From NCBI RefSeq assembly GCF_022664535.1, contig NZ_JAKUJY010000010.1, positions 86,390 to 150,389 on the forward strand: 64,000 bases of DNA, in the 5' to 3' direction. Both the position numbers and the translations under genes were made by a program. Of the stretch, positions 18,999 to 28,356 are shown piece by piece (within the stretch, counting starts at the first letter, position 1; every line of letters begins with the position of its first letter). This DNA comes from Sphingobium trunci. Its GTDB lineage: Bacteria > Pseudomonadota > Alphaproteobacteria > Sphingomonadales > Sphingomonadaceae. The notes under the pieces are model-generated. The model was given only the letters and a program-made list of their open reading frames with translations, was not told the DNA's origin and made no database searches.

Positions 18999-19085
18999 TC
19001 CCGTCACATCCGTTTCGCCGCTATAGTGACAATATGCGACAAATGCCCATTTGAATCGCCTCCAAAGGCCCCTTATTCCATTGCC

Positions 19086-20144
19086 ATGCGCCCGCCTCTC
19101 CTCCTTCTTCTGATTGCGTTCAACCTTTCTGCCTGTGGTGGCGAGAAGGAAAGGAAAGCTCGCCCGGCCGCGCTGGTCTCCGCCGCCCCGATCGCGCATG
19201 AAAGCTTCAGCGACGATCTCGACGCGGTCGGAACCGCCTTTGCCAATGAGCAGGTCGTGCTGTCCGCGCCGGTGACGGAACGCATCACCTCGCTCCATTT
19301 CAGCGACGGCGGCTTCGTCAGCCGGGGGCAGGTGATCGCGACCCTGGCGGTCGGACAGGAAAAGGCCGAACTGGCCGCAGCGCAGGCGCAGGCTCTGGTG
19401 GCGCAGCAGCAGTTGGAGCGCATTCAGGCCCTCAAGCAGCGCGGCTTCGCGACCGCCGCCAGCCTCGACAGCCAGGTGGCGCTGGCCAATTCCGCCCGCG
19501 CCAGCGCGCAGCAGGCCCGTGCTTCGATCGGCGATCGCATCATCCGCGCGCCTTTTGCCGGATGGGTCAGCCTGCGCACCGTTTCGCCCGGCGCGATCGT
19601 GACTGCGGGCACGCCCATTGCCACGGTCAGCGACATTTCGCGGATCAAGCTGGATTTCACCGTGCCCGAAACCCGTCTGGCGCTGATCCGTGAGGGGCAG
19701 CCGATCAAGGCCATGTCCGCCGCCTGGCCCGACCGGCCGTTCAGCGGCACCATCGCCACCATCGATCCGGTGATCGATCCGGCCACGCGTGCGGTCAAGG
19801 TGCGCGCGATCCTGCCCAATCCGGATCGCGCGCTGAAACCCGGCATGCTGCTGACCGTCAATGTCATCGCCAGACAGCGCCAGTCACTGGCCGTGCCCGA
19901 ACTCGCGGTGGTCGGGGATGGCGAGGAACGCTTCCTTTTCCTGGTGGAAGACGGCAAGGCGAAGCGGGTCAAGGTCGATACGGGCGTCCGGCAGAACGGC
20001 CTGGTGGAGATATTGGGCGGGGTCAGGGCAGGCCAGACCGTGGTCACCGATGGCGTCGTCAAGCTGACCGACGGCGTGCCGGTGCGCCTGCCCGGTGATG
20101 CGCCGCAAGCGAAGAGCGCCAAAGCCGCCCAGGCCGCGGGCTGA
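19086..20144 (+). CDS. RND efflux periplasmic adaptor (membrane fusion protein), lipoprotein
   Basis: A 352-residue HlyD/AcrA-type adaptor. The N terminus is a lipoprotein signal with lipobox LSAC at about residues 15-18, anchoring it in the membrane. A biotinyl-lipoyl half-motif (VTERITSLHFSDGGFVSRGQ), a helical hairpin with many Ala/Gln, a beta-barrel and a C-terminal membrane-proximal domain follow in order. I chose the ATG at 19086 because it gives the lipoprotein signal; the open frame extends 60 bases upstream. The inner-membrane pump starts 10 bases downstream. No outer-membrane channel gene is next to the pair. Confidence 0.93.
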   Translation: MRPPLLLLLIAFNLSACGGEKERKARPAALVSAAPIAHESFSDDLDAVGTAFANEQVVLSAPVTERITSLHFSDGGFVSRGQVIATLAVGQEKAELAAAQAQALVAQQQLERIQALKQRGFATAASLDSQVALANSARASAQQARASIGDRIIRAPFAGWVSLRTVSPGAIVTAGTPIATVSDISRIKLDFTVPETRLALIREGQPIKAMSAAWPDRPFSGTIATIDPVIDPATRAVKVRAILPNPDRALKPGMLLTVNVIARQRQSLAVPELAVVGDGEERFLFLVEDGKAKRVKVDTGVRQNGLVEILGGVRAGQTVVTDGVVKLTDGVPVRLPGDAPQAKSAKAAQAAG

Positions 20145-20154
20145 AAGGCGCGCG

Positions 20155-23100
20155 ATGCAGCTTTCCGATCTTTCCGTCCGCCGCCCGGTGTTTGCGGCGG
20201 TCGTCGCCGTGCTGCTCTGCATCGTGGGTGTCGTGGGCTGGCTCAGTCTGTCGGTGCGGGAATATCCGGATACCGACCCGCCGATCGTCTCGGTCGAAAC
20301 CAGCTATACCGGCGCCGCCGCCTCGGTCGTCGAAACCCGCATCACCCAGATCATCGAGGATGCGGTGGCAGGGGTGCAGGGCATCCGGACGATCACCTCC
20401 ACCTCGCGCGACGGCACATCGGCGATCAGCATCGAATTCGATCCCTCCCGCGATATCGATTCGGCGGCCAATGACGTGCGCGACCGCGTGGGTTCGGTGA
20501 CGGAGGATCTTCCCGAGGACGCGCTCGCCCCGGAGATCAGGAAAGTCGACGCCGATGCCCGTGCGATCCTGTTCATCATCTTCACCAAGCCCGGCTGGAC
20601 GCCGACGCAGATTGCCGATTATCTTGACCGCAACGTGCTCGATCGCTTTTCCGCCATCGACGGCGTTGCACGCGTCACCGGGGGCGGTGACGAGAGGCCC
20701 TCCACCCGCATCTGGCTGAATGCGGAGAAACTGGCCGCCTTCGGCATCACGCCCGGCGACGTCGAAAGCGCCCTGCGCGCCCAGAATGTCGAACTGCCCG
20801 CCGGGCGTTTCGAATCCACGGACCAGAACCAGACCCTGCGCGTCGAACGCGCCTTTTCCACGCCGGACCAGTTCGCCCGGCTCGTCGTCGGGCGCGGCGC
20901 GGACGGCTATCAGGTGAAGCTGGGCGATGTCGCCCGGATCGAGCAGGGGCCGGAAAATCCCTATACCAGCTTCCGTTCCAACGGCGCGACCGGCATCGGC
21001 GTCGGCATCATCCGCCAGTCCGGCGCGAACACGCTGGACGTCGCGGAAAAGGCCAAGGCCCTGATCGCTGAACTGCGCCCGACCCTGCCAGCGGGGATGA
21101 AGGTCAATATCGGTTCCGACGAATCGCTGTTCATCAGCCGCGCCATCGACAATGTCTATGACACGCTGACCGAAGCGGCGATCCTGGTCATTGCCGTCAT
21201 CTTCCTGTTCCTGGGGTCGCTGCGCGCCACCATAATCCCCTCGGTCACGGTGCCGATCTGCCTGCTCGCGACCTGTGCGGTGATGTGGCTGCTGGGGCTG
21301 TCGATCAACCTGCTGACGCTGCTGGCCTTCGTGCTGGCCATCGGCTTGGTCGTGGACGACGCCATCGTGGTGCTGGAAAATGTCTACCACCGCATCGAGC
21401 AGGGGGAGGACCCGCTGCTGGCCGCCTATCTCGGGACGCGGCAGGTGGGCTTCGCGATCATTTCGACGACGCTGGTGGTCTGCGCCGTGTTCGTGCCGGT
21501 GATGTTCCTGGCCGGTCAGACCGGCCTTCTGTTCCGCGAACTCGCCATTGCGATGATCGCGGCCATTGCCTTTTCCGGCTTCATCTCGCTCAGCCTCGCG
21601 CCCATGCTCTGTTCGAAGCTGCTGCGCCATTCGAAACGGTCCCGGCTATCGCGCTGGGTGGACGATCGTTTCCAGCGGCTGGAGGGGGCCTATGCCCGGT
21701 TGCTGGACCGCGTCCTGACGAAGCCCGCCATGGCGCTGGTGGTGGTGGCGATTTTCCTGGCGGGGTCGGCGGTCGTGTTCACGAAACTGCCGACCGAACT
21801 GGCTCCGGCAGAAGATACCGGCGTCATCGACGGGCAGGTCACTGCGCCCGAAGGCACCGGCTTCGACCGGATGAAGGCCTATATGCGGAAGATCGAGGGC
21901 GACCTTCAGCCGCTGCGCGACGACGGTTCGCTCCAGGTGCTCAATGTCCGCGCCCCCGCCGGTTTCGGTTCCAGCGACGATTTCAACGGGGGCAATATCA
22001 TCGCCTTCCTGCGTCCGTGGGAAGACCGCACCATCACCACCGCGCAGGTTGCCGACACGATCAACAGGGTTCTTGCCAACCAGCCCGGCGTGCGCGGCAA
22101 TGTGGCGCCCCGTTCGGGGCTGGGGCGGGGGCGCGGCCTGCCGGTCAATCTCGTGCTTGCCGGATCGACCTATGAAGGGCTGGTCGCCGCCCGCGACCGC
22201 ATCATGGCGGCCGCCGCCGGCAATCCCGGCCTCATCAACCTGGACAGCGATTACAAGGAAACCAAGCCGCAGATGCGGGTCGAGGTGAACCAGCAGCGGG
22301 CGGGCGATCTGGGCGTATCGGCCAACGACATCAGCCAGGCGCTCCAGACCCTTCTCGGTTCGCGCCGCGTGACCACCTATGTCGACCGGGGCGAGGAATA
22401 TCGCGTGCTGGTGCAGGCCGAGCGCGAAGGGCGGCAGACGCAGGCGGACCTTGAACGCATCAACGTGCGCAGCCGCACCGGCGCGCTGGTCCCCCTGTCG
22501 GCGGTCGTCACCATCCGCGAAGTGGCCGGACCGCGCCAGCTCAACCGCTATAACAAGCTGCGCGCCATCACGCTGACCGCGGCGCTGGCGCCGGGCTATT
22601 CGCTGGGCGAGGCGCTCGATTTCCTCGAAGCTCAGGCGCGTCAGTCGCCCGAAGTCGTCGCCATCGGCTATCGCGGCGAAAGCCAGTCGTTGCGCGAAAC
22701 GGGCGGGGCGATCTGGCTGGTCTTCGGCCTGACGATCCTGATCGTCTATCTGCTGCTGGCAGCCCAGTTCGAGAGCTTCATCCACCCCGGCGTCATCATC
22801 GCCACGGTACCGCTTGCGGTGGCGGGCGGGGTGATCGGCCTTGCGCTGACGGGCGGATCGATCAACCTCTACAGCCAGATCGGCATCGTCATGCTGGTCG
22901 GCCTAGCGGCGAAAAACGGCATTCTGATCGTCGAGTTCGCCAACCAGCTGCGCGACGAAGGGCTGGAGGTCGCTACCGCCATCCGGCAGGCGGCGACCCG
23001 CCGGTTGCGCCCGATCCTCATGACCTCCATCGCGACGGTCATCGGCGCCCTGCCGCTGGTCATTCGTGGCGGGGCAGGCGCTGCCGCCCGGCACAGCATC

Positions 23101-23259
23101 GGCGTGGTGGTGGTGTTCGGCGTCAGTCTTGCGACATTGATCACGCTGTTCCTCATCCCGATCTTCTATTCGCGGGTTGCAGGACGAACCGTTTCCCCGC
23201 AAACCGTCAGTCGGCGGCTTGACTCGGCCTTGAAGGATTCGCCCGAAGCCGCTGAATAA
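20155..23259 (+). CDS. RND-family efflux transporter permease (AcrB/MexB-like)
   Basis: A 1034-residue inner-membrane pump of full family length. TM1 (VFAAVVAVLLCIVGVVGWL) opens the protein, and two large periplasmic loops flank the central membrane bundle. TM4 holds LAIGLVVDDAIVVLEN with the paired Asp residues of the proton relay. The second half has the usual GLAAKNGILIVEFANQ. The ATG at 20155 matches the family start (LSVRRPVFA). It forms a two-gene pump with the upstream adaptor. No local regulator is present; substrates could be drugs, bile acids or other amphiphiles. Confidence 0.95.
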   Translation: MQLSDLSVRRPVFAAVVAVLLCIVGVVGWLSLSVREYPDTDPPIVSVETSYTGAAASVVETRITQIIEDAVAGVQGIRTITSTSRDGTSAISIEFDPSRDIDSAANDVRDRVGSVTEDLPEDALAPEIRKVDADARAILFIIFTKPGWTPTQIADYLDRNVLDRFSAIDGVARVTGGGDERPSTRIWLNAEKLAAFGITPGDVESALRAQNVELPAGRFESTDQNQTLRVERAFSTPDQFARLVVGRGADGYQVKLGDVARIEQGPENPYTSFRSNGATGIGVGIIRQSGANTLDVAEKAKALIAELRPTLPAGMKVNIGSDESLFISRAIDNVYDTLTEAAILVIAVIFLFLGSLRATIIPSVTVPICLLATCAVMWLLGLSINLLTLLAFVLAIGLVVDDAIVVLENVYHRIEQGEDPLLAAYLGTRQVGFAIISTTLVVCAVFVPVMFLAGQTGLLFRELAIAMIAAIAFSGFISLSLAPMLCSKLLRHSKRSRLSRWVDDRFQRLEGAYARLLDRVLTKPAMALVVVAIFLAGSAVVFTKLPTELAPAEDTGVIDGQVTAPEGTGFDRMKAYMRKIEGDLQPLRDDGSLQVLNVRAPAGFGSSDDFNGGNIIAFLRPWEDRTITTAQVADTINRVLANQPGVRGNVAPRSGLGRGRGLPVNLVLAGSTYEGLVAARDRIMAAAAGNPGLINLDSDYKETKPQMRVEVNQQRAGDLGVSANDISQALQTLLGSRRVTTYVDRGEEYRVLVQAEREGRQTQADLERINVRSRTGALVPLSAVVTIREVAGPRQLNRYNKLRAITLTAALAPGYSLGEALDFLEAQARQSPEVVAIGYRGESQSLRETGGAIWLVFGLTILIVYLLLAAQFESFIHPGVIIATVPLAVAGGVIGLALTGGSINLYSQIGIVMLVGLAAKNGILIVEFANQLRDEGLEVATAIRQAATRRLRPILMTSIATVIGALPLVIRGGAGAAARHSIGVVVVFGVSLATLITLFLIPIFYSRVAGRTVSPQTVSRRLDSALKDSPEAAE

Positions 23260-23279
23260 ATCGTGGAGCTTCGTCGCTG

Positions 23280-23828
23280 ATGAACGAAATTGCGTCTCCG
23301 GGTCAATTACGCCTCGCCTATCTGCGCTGGGCGCTGGTTACTGTGCCTGCGATTGTTTTCCTTGGCTTTCTCTCCGGCAAGCTCGCCAATAGTGGCTATG
23401 GCAACCGCTGGTTCGCGGCGCTGGCCAAACCGGACGTCATTCCGCCCGGCTGGGCTTTTGGGGTCGCCTGGACCATCCTCTACATATTGATGGCGCTGGC
23501 CTTCGCGATCATCCTGCATGCGCGGGGCGCGCGGGGCAGGGGAGCGGCCATCACCGCCTTCCTGGTCCAGTTCGCCCTCAACCTCGTCTGGTCGCCGCTT
23601 TTCTTCCGCGCGCATCAGGTCGGCAATGCGCTGGTCCTGATCCTGATATTGCTGGTTCTCGTGGCGGCCACGACCGTGCTTTTCTGGCGCGTGCGCAAGG
23701 CTGCCGGCCTCTTGCTGCTGCCCTATCTGTGCTGGCTGGTCTTTGCGTCCTACCTCAACTATGAGATCGGCCGCCTCAATCCGGACGCGGAAAGCCTTGG
23801 CAAACCCGCGTTCCAGACCCAGATATGA
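23280..23828 (+). CDS. tspO: TspO/MBR-family membrane protein
   Basis: A 182-residue protein with five hydrophobic segments typical of TspO, the bacterial translocator protein that binds porphyrins. Conserved stretches are WFAALAKPDVIPPGWAFGVAWTILYILMA near the N-terminal third and LNLVWSPLFF in the middle, and it ends WLVFASYLNYEI. The N-terminal 15 residues extend beyond the usual start. GTGGAG lies upstream of the ATG. In alphaproteobacteria TspO affects tetrapyrrole metabolism and stress gene expression. It follows the RND pump by 20 bases but need not share its function. Confidence 0.93.
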   Translation: MNEIASPGQLRLAYLRWALVTVPAIVFLGFLSGKLANSGYGNRWFAALAKPDVIPPGWAFGVAWTILYILMALAFAIILHARGARGRGAAITAFLVQFALNLVWSPLFFRAHQVGNALVLILILLVLVAATTVLFWRVRKAAGLLLLPYLCWLVFASYLNYEIGRLNPDAESLGKPAFQTQI

Positions 23829-23871
23829 TCTTTGTCGCCAGACAAGGCGACGCGCAGAAGGACCAAGCATC

Positions 23872-24162
23872 ATGCAGAGCGAAAACCGCTTTTTCGACGA
23901 CCTTGCCAAGCTGGTGAACGGCGCGGCCGGGACGGTCGCGGGCATGAGCCGCGAGTTCGAAACCAACGCCCGGGAAAAGGCCAAGCAGTGGATCGGTGGC
24001 ATGGATTTCGTCAGTCGCGACGAATTTGATGCGGTGAAGGCGCTCGCCGCCGCCGCGCGCGAAGAGGTGGAGTCGCTCAAGGCCCGGCTCGACGCGCTGG
24101 AGGGCAGGGCGCCCGAACCGGTCAAGAAGACGGTGCGCGCCAGGCCCAGCGAGGCGGAATAA
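23872..24162 (+). CDS. ubiK: UbiK-family ubiquinone biosynthesis accessory factor
   Basis: A 96-residue, mostly helical protein. It starts MQSENRFFDDLAKLVNGAAG, continues REFETNAREKAKQWI and DFVSRDEFDAVKALAAAA, and finishes with a coiled-coil and a charged tail. This is the UbiK/YqiC (BMFP) pattern, which supports the ubiquinone biosynthesis complex and can bind membranes. The ATG at 23872 follows GAAGGACC. The short length is normal for the family. Confidence 0.88.
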   Translation: MQSENRFFDDLAKLVNGAAGTVAGMSREFETNAREKAKQWIGGMDFVSRDEFDAVKALAAAAREEVESLKARLDALEGRAPEPVKKTVRARPSEAE

Positions 24163-24253
24163 GCGGCGGCTTCCGATCAAAGTCGGACTTGTCCACGGAT
24201 TTCGGCCGCGACCGGCTGTTCCAGCGGCGCGCAAAATGCTCTAAGGCCCGCAC

Positions 24254-24760
24254 ATGATGGACAGCGACGAATTTGAAAATGGCGGCCAGGAAGCCGCGCC
24301 GATCGATATGCTGGCCGCCTATTTCGAGGCGCATGGCTGGAGCTTCGATCAGGTGGGCGAGGACGAGATCGTCGCGAGCACGCAGGGGTCGTGGGCGCAA
24401 TATGAGTTGCGCGGCATCTGGCGCGACGAGGATCAGGTGCTCCAGCTTCTCGCCTTGCCCGATATTCGGGTCAATGACGACAAGCGCGGCGCGATCTACG
24501 AAACGCTCGGCCTCATCAACGAACAGCTGTGGCTCGGCCATTTCGAACTCTGGTCGTCCAGTGGCATCGTCCTGTTCCGCCACGGCGCGCTGCTGGGCGC
24601 GGGCGGCACGCTGACGCTTGATCAGGCGCAGATATTGATCGAAACCGCGATCGATGAGTGCGAACGCTTCTACCCGGTGTTCCAGTTCGTCCTGTGGGGC
24701 GGCAAAACCCCGGCCGAAGCGATTTCCGCCAGCCTGATCGAAACCCGCGGCGAAGCCTGA
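24254..24760 (+). CDS. YbjN domain-containing protein
   Basis: A 168-residue cytoplasmic protein of the YbjN/type III secretion chaperone-like fold. It has IDMLAAYFEAHGWSFDQ at the start, LNDDKRGAIYETLGLINEQL-like core residues (VNDDKRGAIYETLGLIN) and GHFELWSSSGIVLFRHG. YbjN proteins act as stress-related sensory or chaperone-like factors; no catalytic site is known. AAGG about 9 bases before the ATG is the only ribosome signal, within the TGCTCTAAG element. proC begins 11 bases after the stop, so they are probably cotranscribed. Confidence 0.85.
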   Translation: MMDSDEFENGGQEAAPIDMLAAYFEAHGWSFDQVGEDEIVASTQGSWAQYELRGIWRDEDQVLQLLALPDIRVNDDKRGAIYETLGLINEQLWLGHFELWSSSGIVLFRHGALLGAGGTLTLDQAQILIETAIDECERFYPVFQFVLWGGKTPAEAISASLIETRGEA

Positions 24761-24771
24761 GACCGTCTTCC

Positions 24772-25584
24772 ATGACCACGACCTGGCCCGAACATCTGTT
24801 CCTCGTCGGCTGCGGCAATATGGCGGGACAGATGCTGACCCGCTGGCTCGCCAGCGGACTGGATCCCGCCCGCATTATCGTCCTGCGGCCGAGCGGCAGG
24901 CCCGTGGCCGAGGGCGTCCAGGTGGTGACGGACTATCCCGCGTCCCTCCCCGCACGAACGACCGCTCTGCTGGGAATGAAGCCCTATCAACTGGCCGATG
25001 TCGCGGCCTCGCTCGCCCCGGTCTGCGCTGCGGATACCCGCATCATTTCCATTCTCGCCGGAACGCCGCTCTCCGACCTGAAGGCCCATTTCCCTGTGGC
25101 GGGCGATGTTATCCGGGCCATGCCGAACCTGCCGGTGGGCATAGGGGAGGGCGTTACCGCGCTCCACGCCGATGCCGCCGTTTCGGCCAGTGCCCGCACC
25201 GAAGTCGAAGCGCTGATCGCGCCGCTGGGCCTGGCCGAATGGATCGCCGATGAAGACCGGTTCAACGAAGTCACTGCCCTGTCCGGCTGCGGTCCGGCTT
25301 TCCTCTTCCGCTTCATCGACGCCTTCGCCCGGGCAGGCGAAGCGATCGGCCTGCCCGCGGACCAGTCCGCCCGCATGGCGCTCGCGACGGTGCGCGGCTC
25401 CGCCAGCATGGCGGCCCAGGCCAGCGAAAGTCCCGCTGTCCTGGCCGACCGCGTCGCCAGCCCCGGCGGCATGACGCGCCAGGGTCTGAATGTCCTGGAT
25501 GCCGATGATCGGCTGTTGAAGCTGCTTGTCGACACCCTCACGGCCGCGCGAGACCGGGGCGAGGAAATGGCCAGGGGCCAATAG
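24772..25584 (+). CDS. proC: Pyrroline-5-carboxylate reductase
   Basis: A 270-residue enzyme reducing pyrroline-5-carboxylate to proline with NAD(P)H. The N-terminal Rossmann loop is FLVGCGNMAGQML, shortly after the start. The middle has IRAMPNLPVGIGEGVTAL, and the C-terminal domain the family signature SGCGPAFLFRFIDAFA with VASPGGMTRQGL. I chose the ATG at 24772; the open frame runs 114 bases upstream into ybjN without support. Length is normal. Confidence 0.95.
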   Translation: MTTTWPEHLFLVGCGNMAGQMLTRWLASGLDPARIIVLRPSGRPVAEGVQVVTDYPASLPARTTALLGMKPYQLADVAASLAPVCAADTRIISILAGTPLSDLKAHFPVAGDVIRAMPNLPVGIGEGVTALHADAAVSASARTEVEALIAPLGLAEWIADEDRFNEVTALSGCGPAFLFRFIDAFARAGEAIGLPADQSARMALATVRGSASMAAQASESPAVLADRVASPGGMTRQGLNVLDADDRLLKLLVDTLTAARDRGEEMARGQ

Positions 25585-25650
25585 GCCCGCCGGGTTCACG
25601 CCCTGGGTGAAATGCCCTAGAAGACCTGCTATTTCCTTTGGAGTCCCTTT

Positions 25651-26154
25651 ATGCTGTCCGCCGAAACGCCGATCCTGCTGCTCACGACCGGCGGGACGAT
25701 CGACAAAATCTATTTCGACGCGCTGTCGGACTATCAGGTGGGCGAAACGGTGATGGCGAAGCTGCTGGAGATCGCCCGCGTCAAGCGCCCCTTCCGCATT
25801 GAGGAAGTGACGCGCAAGGACAGTCTGGAACTGGACGACGCCGATCGCGAACTGATCCGAGATCGTGTCGCGGCGGCGCCGGAAAGCCACATCATCATCA
25901 CCCATGGCACCGACACGATGACGGAAACGGCCAAGCTGCTGGCCGCCATCCCCGGCAAGACGGTGGTGCTGGTGGGCGCGCTCGCCCCCGCCCGCTTCGG
26001 GGAGAGCGATGCGAGCTTCAATCTCGGCATGGCCTTCGCGACGGCGCAGGTCGCGGAGCCGGGCGTCTATATCACGATGAGCGGCTCGGTCTTCCGCGCC
26101 GACAGGGTGGTGAAGGACAGGGCCAAGGGCGCCTTCGTTCCGGTTGAAGATTAG
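25651..26154 (+). CDS. Asparaginase-domain protein, N-terminal half only
   Basis: A 167-residue protein that matches only the N-terminal domain of type I/II asparaginases, which are normally about 330 residues. The first catalytic Thr motif is LLTTGGTIDK, and the second catalytic set is ITHGTDTMTETAKLL with Thr-Asp. The C-terminal domain is absent, yet the reading frame ends cleanly and stand-alone forms are known from related bacteria, so this is probably not a pseudogene. TTGGAG precedes the ATG. The stop overlaps the convergent flippase stop by 3 bases. Amidohydrolase activity is uncertain. Confidence 0.82.
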   Translation: MLSAETPILLLTTGGTIDKIYFDALSDYQVGETVMAKLLEIARVKRPFRIEEVTRKDSLELDDADRELIRDRVAAAPESHIIITHGTDTMTETAKLLAAIPGKTVVLVGALAPARFGESDASFNLGMAFATAQVAEPGVYITMSGSVFRADRVVKDRAKGAFVPVED

Positions 26155-27470
26155 GGCGTAAACGCATCAATGGCGCGCCTGCTCGCCAGCCCCATCATCG
26201 CGAAGCCTACGATCGACGCAATGATGTTCGCGCTGGCGGCGCCGACCGTGCCATAGATGGGCAGCAGCGCCGCCTGCATCGCCAGCAGCAGGGCAGTGGA
26301 GATGAAGGTGATGCGCAGCGACAGATTGGCCCGGTCGGTGGCCATCAGCAGCGGACGATAGCTGACCCCGACCAGGTCGATGCAGGAAGAGACGCCCAGC
26401 AGCAGCAGCAGCGGATAGCCCGGCAGAAAGGCCTTGCCCGCGATCAGCCCCAGCAGCGGATGGCCGATCGTCAGGATCAGCGCGATGATCACGACTCCCG
26501 CGATCAGCGCCAGCCGGTTGGTCCGCCGGAACAAGGTGCCCAACGCCTCCCTTCCGTGACTGCTATGGGTGCGGCTGAGTTCCACGAAGATGCTGCGCGA
26601 GAGCAGGCTGGAAATCTTGGTCAGCGAATTGGCGAGCTGATTGGCAAGCCGGTAGAGACCCGCGCCCGCCGGTCCCACGAACAGACCCACGACCAGCACC
26701 GCCACCTGCTGCCCGATGGACGACAGGGTGGTCTGCAGATTGGTCGCCGTCAGAAAGCCGACGATGCCGGGATTTTCGGCGCGCGCGTCCATCGCCCTGC
26801 CCGCCCGCCAGCTACCGATCCTCTCGCGCCCGACCCGCAATGCCAGCCACCAATAGCTGATCGCGCAGAGCAGCTCGGCCGCCCCCCAGGCGATGAGAAA
26901 GCCGGTGACGTCCGGCATTGCCACCCACGCGATCGCCGCGCCGATCATCCGGCCCACCGGGATCATGGTTTCGGCAAGCGCGCCCGAATCGAACCGATCG
27001 AACAGTCGCAGCACTCCCGTCGGGCTGGACCGGATCGTGATCATCATCACCATGCAGAAAATCCAGGCCTGCCACCCCATGCCCGCCGACAATTCCATCA
27101 GCGGTCCGAAGACGACGATGATGAACGCCGCGATCAATCCGCCGGTTATCGCGGAGGCAAGGTCGATGAGGATGCAGAAGCGCAACACCCGGTTCAGCGC
27201 ATCGCCATTGCCCGACGCCAGATGCGGCTGGCCATAGCGCACCACGATCTGCCAGCTGTCGAAGCTCACCAGCGTCTTGATAACGTTGGCCGCGCTCAAT
27301 ATCAGCGCGAACCGGCCGAAATCGGCCACGCCCAGCGTACGCGTCACGATGGCGAGATAGGCAAGGCTGAGGACCGCGCCCACCCCCTTGCCGCCCAGCA
27401 GCCAGCCGGTGTTCGCCAGAATGCGGGCAAAGCCCTCCTGAGCGCCACCCGATCCGCGCTTGCTGTTCAC
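26151..27470 (-). CDS. Oligosaccharide/lipid flippase (Wzx/MATE-like MOP superfamily)
   Basis: A 439-residue membrane protein with about 12-14 hydrophobic segments. The start NTGWLLGGKGVGAVLSLAYLA followed by ARTLG-like VTRTLGVADFGRFAL is typical of polysaccharide-biosynthesis flippases, which move undecaprenyl-linked or other lipid-linked sugars across the inner membrane. It starts with GTG. The promoter must lie in the 118 bases shared with the divergent nucleotidyltransferase gene. The neighbours (nucleotidyltransferase, CDP-alcohol and glycerophosphotransferase genes) suggest that the cargo carries a phospho-alcohol group. Cargo identity is inference. Confidence 0.88.
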   Translation of the reverse strand: MNSKRGSGGAQEGFARILANTGWLLGGKGVGAVLSLAYLAIVTRTLGVADFGRFALILSAANVIKTLVSFDSWQIVVRYGQPHLASGNGDALNRVLRFCILIDLASAITGGLIAAFIIVVFGPLMELSAGMGWQAWIFCMVMMITIRSSPTGVLRLFDRFDSGALAETMIPVGRMIGAAIAWVAMPDVTGFLIAWGAAELLCAISYWWLALRVGRERIGSWRAGRAMDARAENPGIVGFLTATNLQTTLSSIGQQVAVLVVGLFVGPAGAGLYRLANQLANSLTKISSLLSRSIFVELSRTHSSHGREALGTLFRRTNRLALIAGVVIIALILTIGHPLLGLIAGKAFLPGYPLLLLLGVSSCIDLVGVSYRPLLMATDRANLSLRITFISTALLLAMQAALLPIYGTVGAASANIIASIVGFAMMGLASRRAIDAFTP

Positions 27471-27588
27471 TAGGCCCCGGCCTTTCGCTGCAACGCCGTC
27501 CGTCAGGCGCGCGCCTATCTAGGATCGGGCCGGATGCGATGCAACATGCGCTGTTCCTCCCCCCGCATTTGCTTTAAGGCCGCGCGCC

Positions 27589-28356
27589 ATGAGCATTACC
27601 AAAGCCATCATTCTGTCCGCGGGCCAGGGTTCGCGCCTGCTCCCGCTGACGCGCGACGTGCCCAAATGCATGATCGACTTCAACGGCCGCACCCTTATCA
27701 GCTGGCAGATCGCCGCACTTGTCGCCAATGGCGTGACCGACATCGTCGTCGTCACCGGCTTCCGCACCGAACGGGTGGAGGATCATGCGCTGCAACTCTA
27801 TCGCGATACCGGCGCGCGCATCCGTACCGTGTTCAATCCCTTCTTCCAGGTCGCGGACAATCTGGGCACCTGCTGGATCGTGCGGGAAGAAATGGATCGC
27901 GACTTCATCATCCTGAACGGCGACACCATCGTTTCGGACGAGATCGTCGGCCGGCTGATCGCGGGCGCGCAGGATGCGATCACCGTGACCGTCGACGTCA
28001 AGCATGGCGATTATGACGACGACGACATGAAGGTGAACCGGGACGCGACCGGCCGCCTTCACGCCATCGGCAAGCGGCTGCTGCCCCCCGACACCAATGC
28101 CGAATCCATCGGCATGCTGGCGTTCAAGGGGGAAGGGCCGGCCATCTTCCGCAACCAGATCGACCAGATGATGCGTACTCCCGAAGGCGTCGAGCGCTGG
28201 TATCTGCGCGCCATCGACATCATCGCCAAGGGCAACCGCGTCGGCACCGTGTCGATCGAGGGGATGGACTGGCAGGAAGTCGATTTCCCGCAGGATGTCG
28301 AAGCGGCGAAGGCGCTCACCGCCCGCTGGCTGGCCGAAGGACGCTACGCGAAATAG
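27589..28356 (+). CDS. NTP-transferase, phosphocholine/sugar-phosphate cytidylyltransferase type
   Basis: A 255-residue single-domain nucleotidyltransferase. The nucleotide loop AIILSAGQGSRLLPLT is at the N terminus, followed by PKCMIDFNGRTLI. The metal site is ILNGDTIVS near residue 105, and the late Asp lies in WQEVDFPQDVE. The pattern fits the group annotated as phosphocholine or inositol-phosphate cytidylyltransferase rather than RmlA glucose enzymes. It would activate a phospho-alcohol as a CDP derivative, the substrate type of the CDP-alcohol phosphotransferase encoded nearby. The 3' end overlaps the convergent HIT gene by 13 bases. The true alcohol is unknown. Confidence 0.85.
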   Translation: MSITKAIILSAGQGSRLLPLTRDVPKCMIDFNGRTLISWQIAALVANGVTDIVVVTGFRTERVEDHALQLYRDTGARIRTVFNPFFQVADNLGTCWIVREEMDRDFIILNGDTIVSDEIVGRLIAGAQDAITVTVDVKHGDYDDDDMKVNRDATGRLHAIGKRLLPPDTNAESIGMLAFKGEGPAIFRNQIDQMMRTPEGVERWYLRAIDIIAKGNRVGTVSIEGMDWQEVDFPQDVEAAKALTARWLAEGRYAK

